From Microbulbifer thermotolerans (GTDB lineage: Bacteria; Pseudomonadota; Gammaproteobacteria; Pseudomonadales; Cellvibrionaceae): 64,000 nucleotides of DNA. The notes under the pieces were generated by a model. It saw only the letters and a program-made list of their open reading frames with translations. It was not told the DNA's origin and made no database searches. Each line of letters starts with the position of its first letter. Within the stretch, counting starts at the first letter, position 1. The stretch is taken from NCBI RefSeq assembly GCF_900112305.1, contig NZ_FOKT01000004.1:213209-277208 (forward strand), read 5' to 3'. Of this stretch, positions 63,807 to 64,000 are shown in pieces. A program made the position numbers and the translations under genes.

Positions 63807-64000
63807 ATGAATACCCCTTACCGCACCCTGAATTTCGGTCTCGGTGAAGAAATCGATATGTTGCGCGACATGGTGTACAAGTTCTGCCAGGCGGAACTGG
63901 CTCCGCGCGCCGCGCAGATCGACGAGGAAAACCAGTTTCCCGCGGATATGTGGAAAAAGTTTGGAGAGCTGGGCCTGTTGGGGATGACGGTCGAGGAGGA
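63807..64000 (+). CDS. liuA: Isovaleryl-CoA dehydrogenase, 5' part
   Basis: Only the first 64 full codons are in the window (MNTPYRTLNFGLGEEIDMLRD onward). LAPRAAQIDEENQFPADMWKKFGELGLLGMTVEEE is the typical acyl-CoA dehydrogenase N-terminal domain, and the start resembles isovaleryl-CoA dehydrogenases. It oxidises isovaleryl-CoA in leucine breakdown. It is 24 bases behind liuR. Confidence 0.88.
   Translation, partial: MNTPYRTLNFGLGEEIDMLRDMVYKFCQAELAPRAAQIDEENQFPADMWKKFGELGLLGMTVEE

Overview
The window looks like chromosomal DNA of a marine gammaproteobacterium. GC content is fairly high, gene order is of the Pseudomonas/Marinobacter/Cellvibrio type, a FimX-type protein and an arginine-to-carboxyspermidine polyamine operon are present, and the EF-P beta-lysylation genes are complete except epmC. 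A Microbulbifer-like member of the Cellvibrionales is my best guess. This is inferred from gene content; no marker gene was compared. Most of the window is conserved housekeeping sequence with strong family motifs.

Layout. 1-3,050: two tandem, nearly identical starts of lipoprotein genes with beta-propeller-like repeats, the first cut by the window edge. 3.5-10.4 kb: ppc, two tandem tRNA-Leu(CAG) cassettes each with its own promoter and terminator, rnr and rlmB. 10.8-14.1 kb: an ECF sigma factor, a putative anti-sigma factor, an acidic exported protein and a TPR/beta-barrel outer-membrane protein. 14.2-17.9 kb: rpsF-rpsR-membrane protein-rplI-dnaB. 18-25.3 kb: speA-carboxynorspermidine/carboxyspermidine dehydrogenase-nspC-speB, all leftward, flanked by two related exported proteins. 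25.7-29.2 kb: panC-panD and acs. 29.3-29.5 kb: a MITE-like element with a CTAA target duplication. 29.7-36.6 kb: small membrane and VOC proteins, an exported KatG, srkA, cysE and a GNAT enzyme. 36.7-38.3 kb: epmA and efp. 55.3-63.1 kb: epmB, fimX, an M1 aminopeptidase lipoprotein, a 41-residue lipoprotein, serB and smp. 63.4 kb to the end: liuR and the start of liuA.

The most interesting part is 38.4-55.0 kb, about 16.6 kb between efp and epmB, which are adjacent and divergent in E. coli. I read it as a specialised-metabolite cluster. It pairs a GriI-type aldolase with a GriH-type (DHQ synthase II-like) enzyme, the known route from aspartate semialdehyde and DHAP to 3-amino-4-hydroxybenzoate (3,4-AHBA). 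Around this pair are two AMP-dependent ligases, an HHxxxD acyltransferase, a thioester-reductase-like SDR, a haem-oxygenase-like diiron enzyme, a class II aldolase/adducin protein, a LuxR solo, and an ABC exporter. One exporter permease is fused to a LolA-like domain, and the exporter genes sit beside an outer-membrane barrel. No carrier protein, PKS or NRPS module is visible. The enzymes fit a small acylated or reduced aminohydroxybenzoate that is carried across the envelope. The product cannot be read from the sequence.

Other systems connect across the window. efp, epmA and epmB give the substrate and two of the three enzymes of EF-P lysylation. The polyamine operon can make spermidine from arginine without S-adenosylmethionine decarboxylase. 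liuR with its operator and liuA open a leucine/isovalerate catabolic operon.
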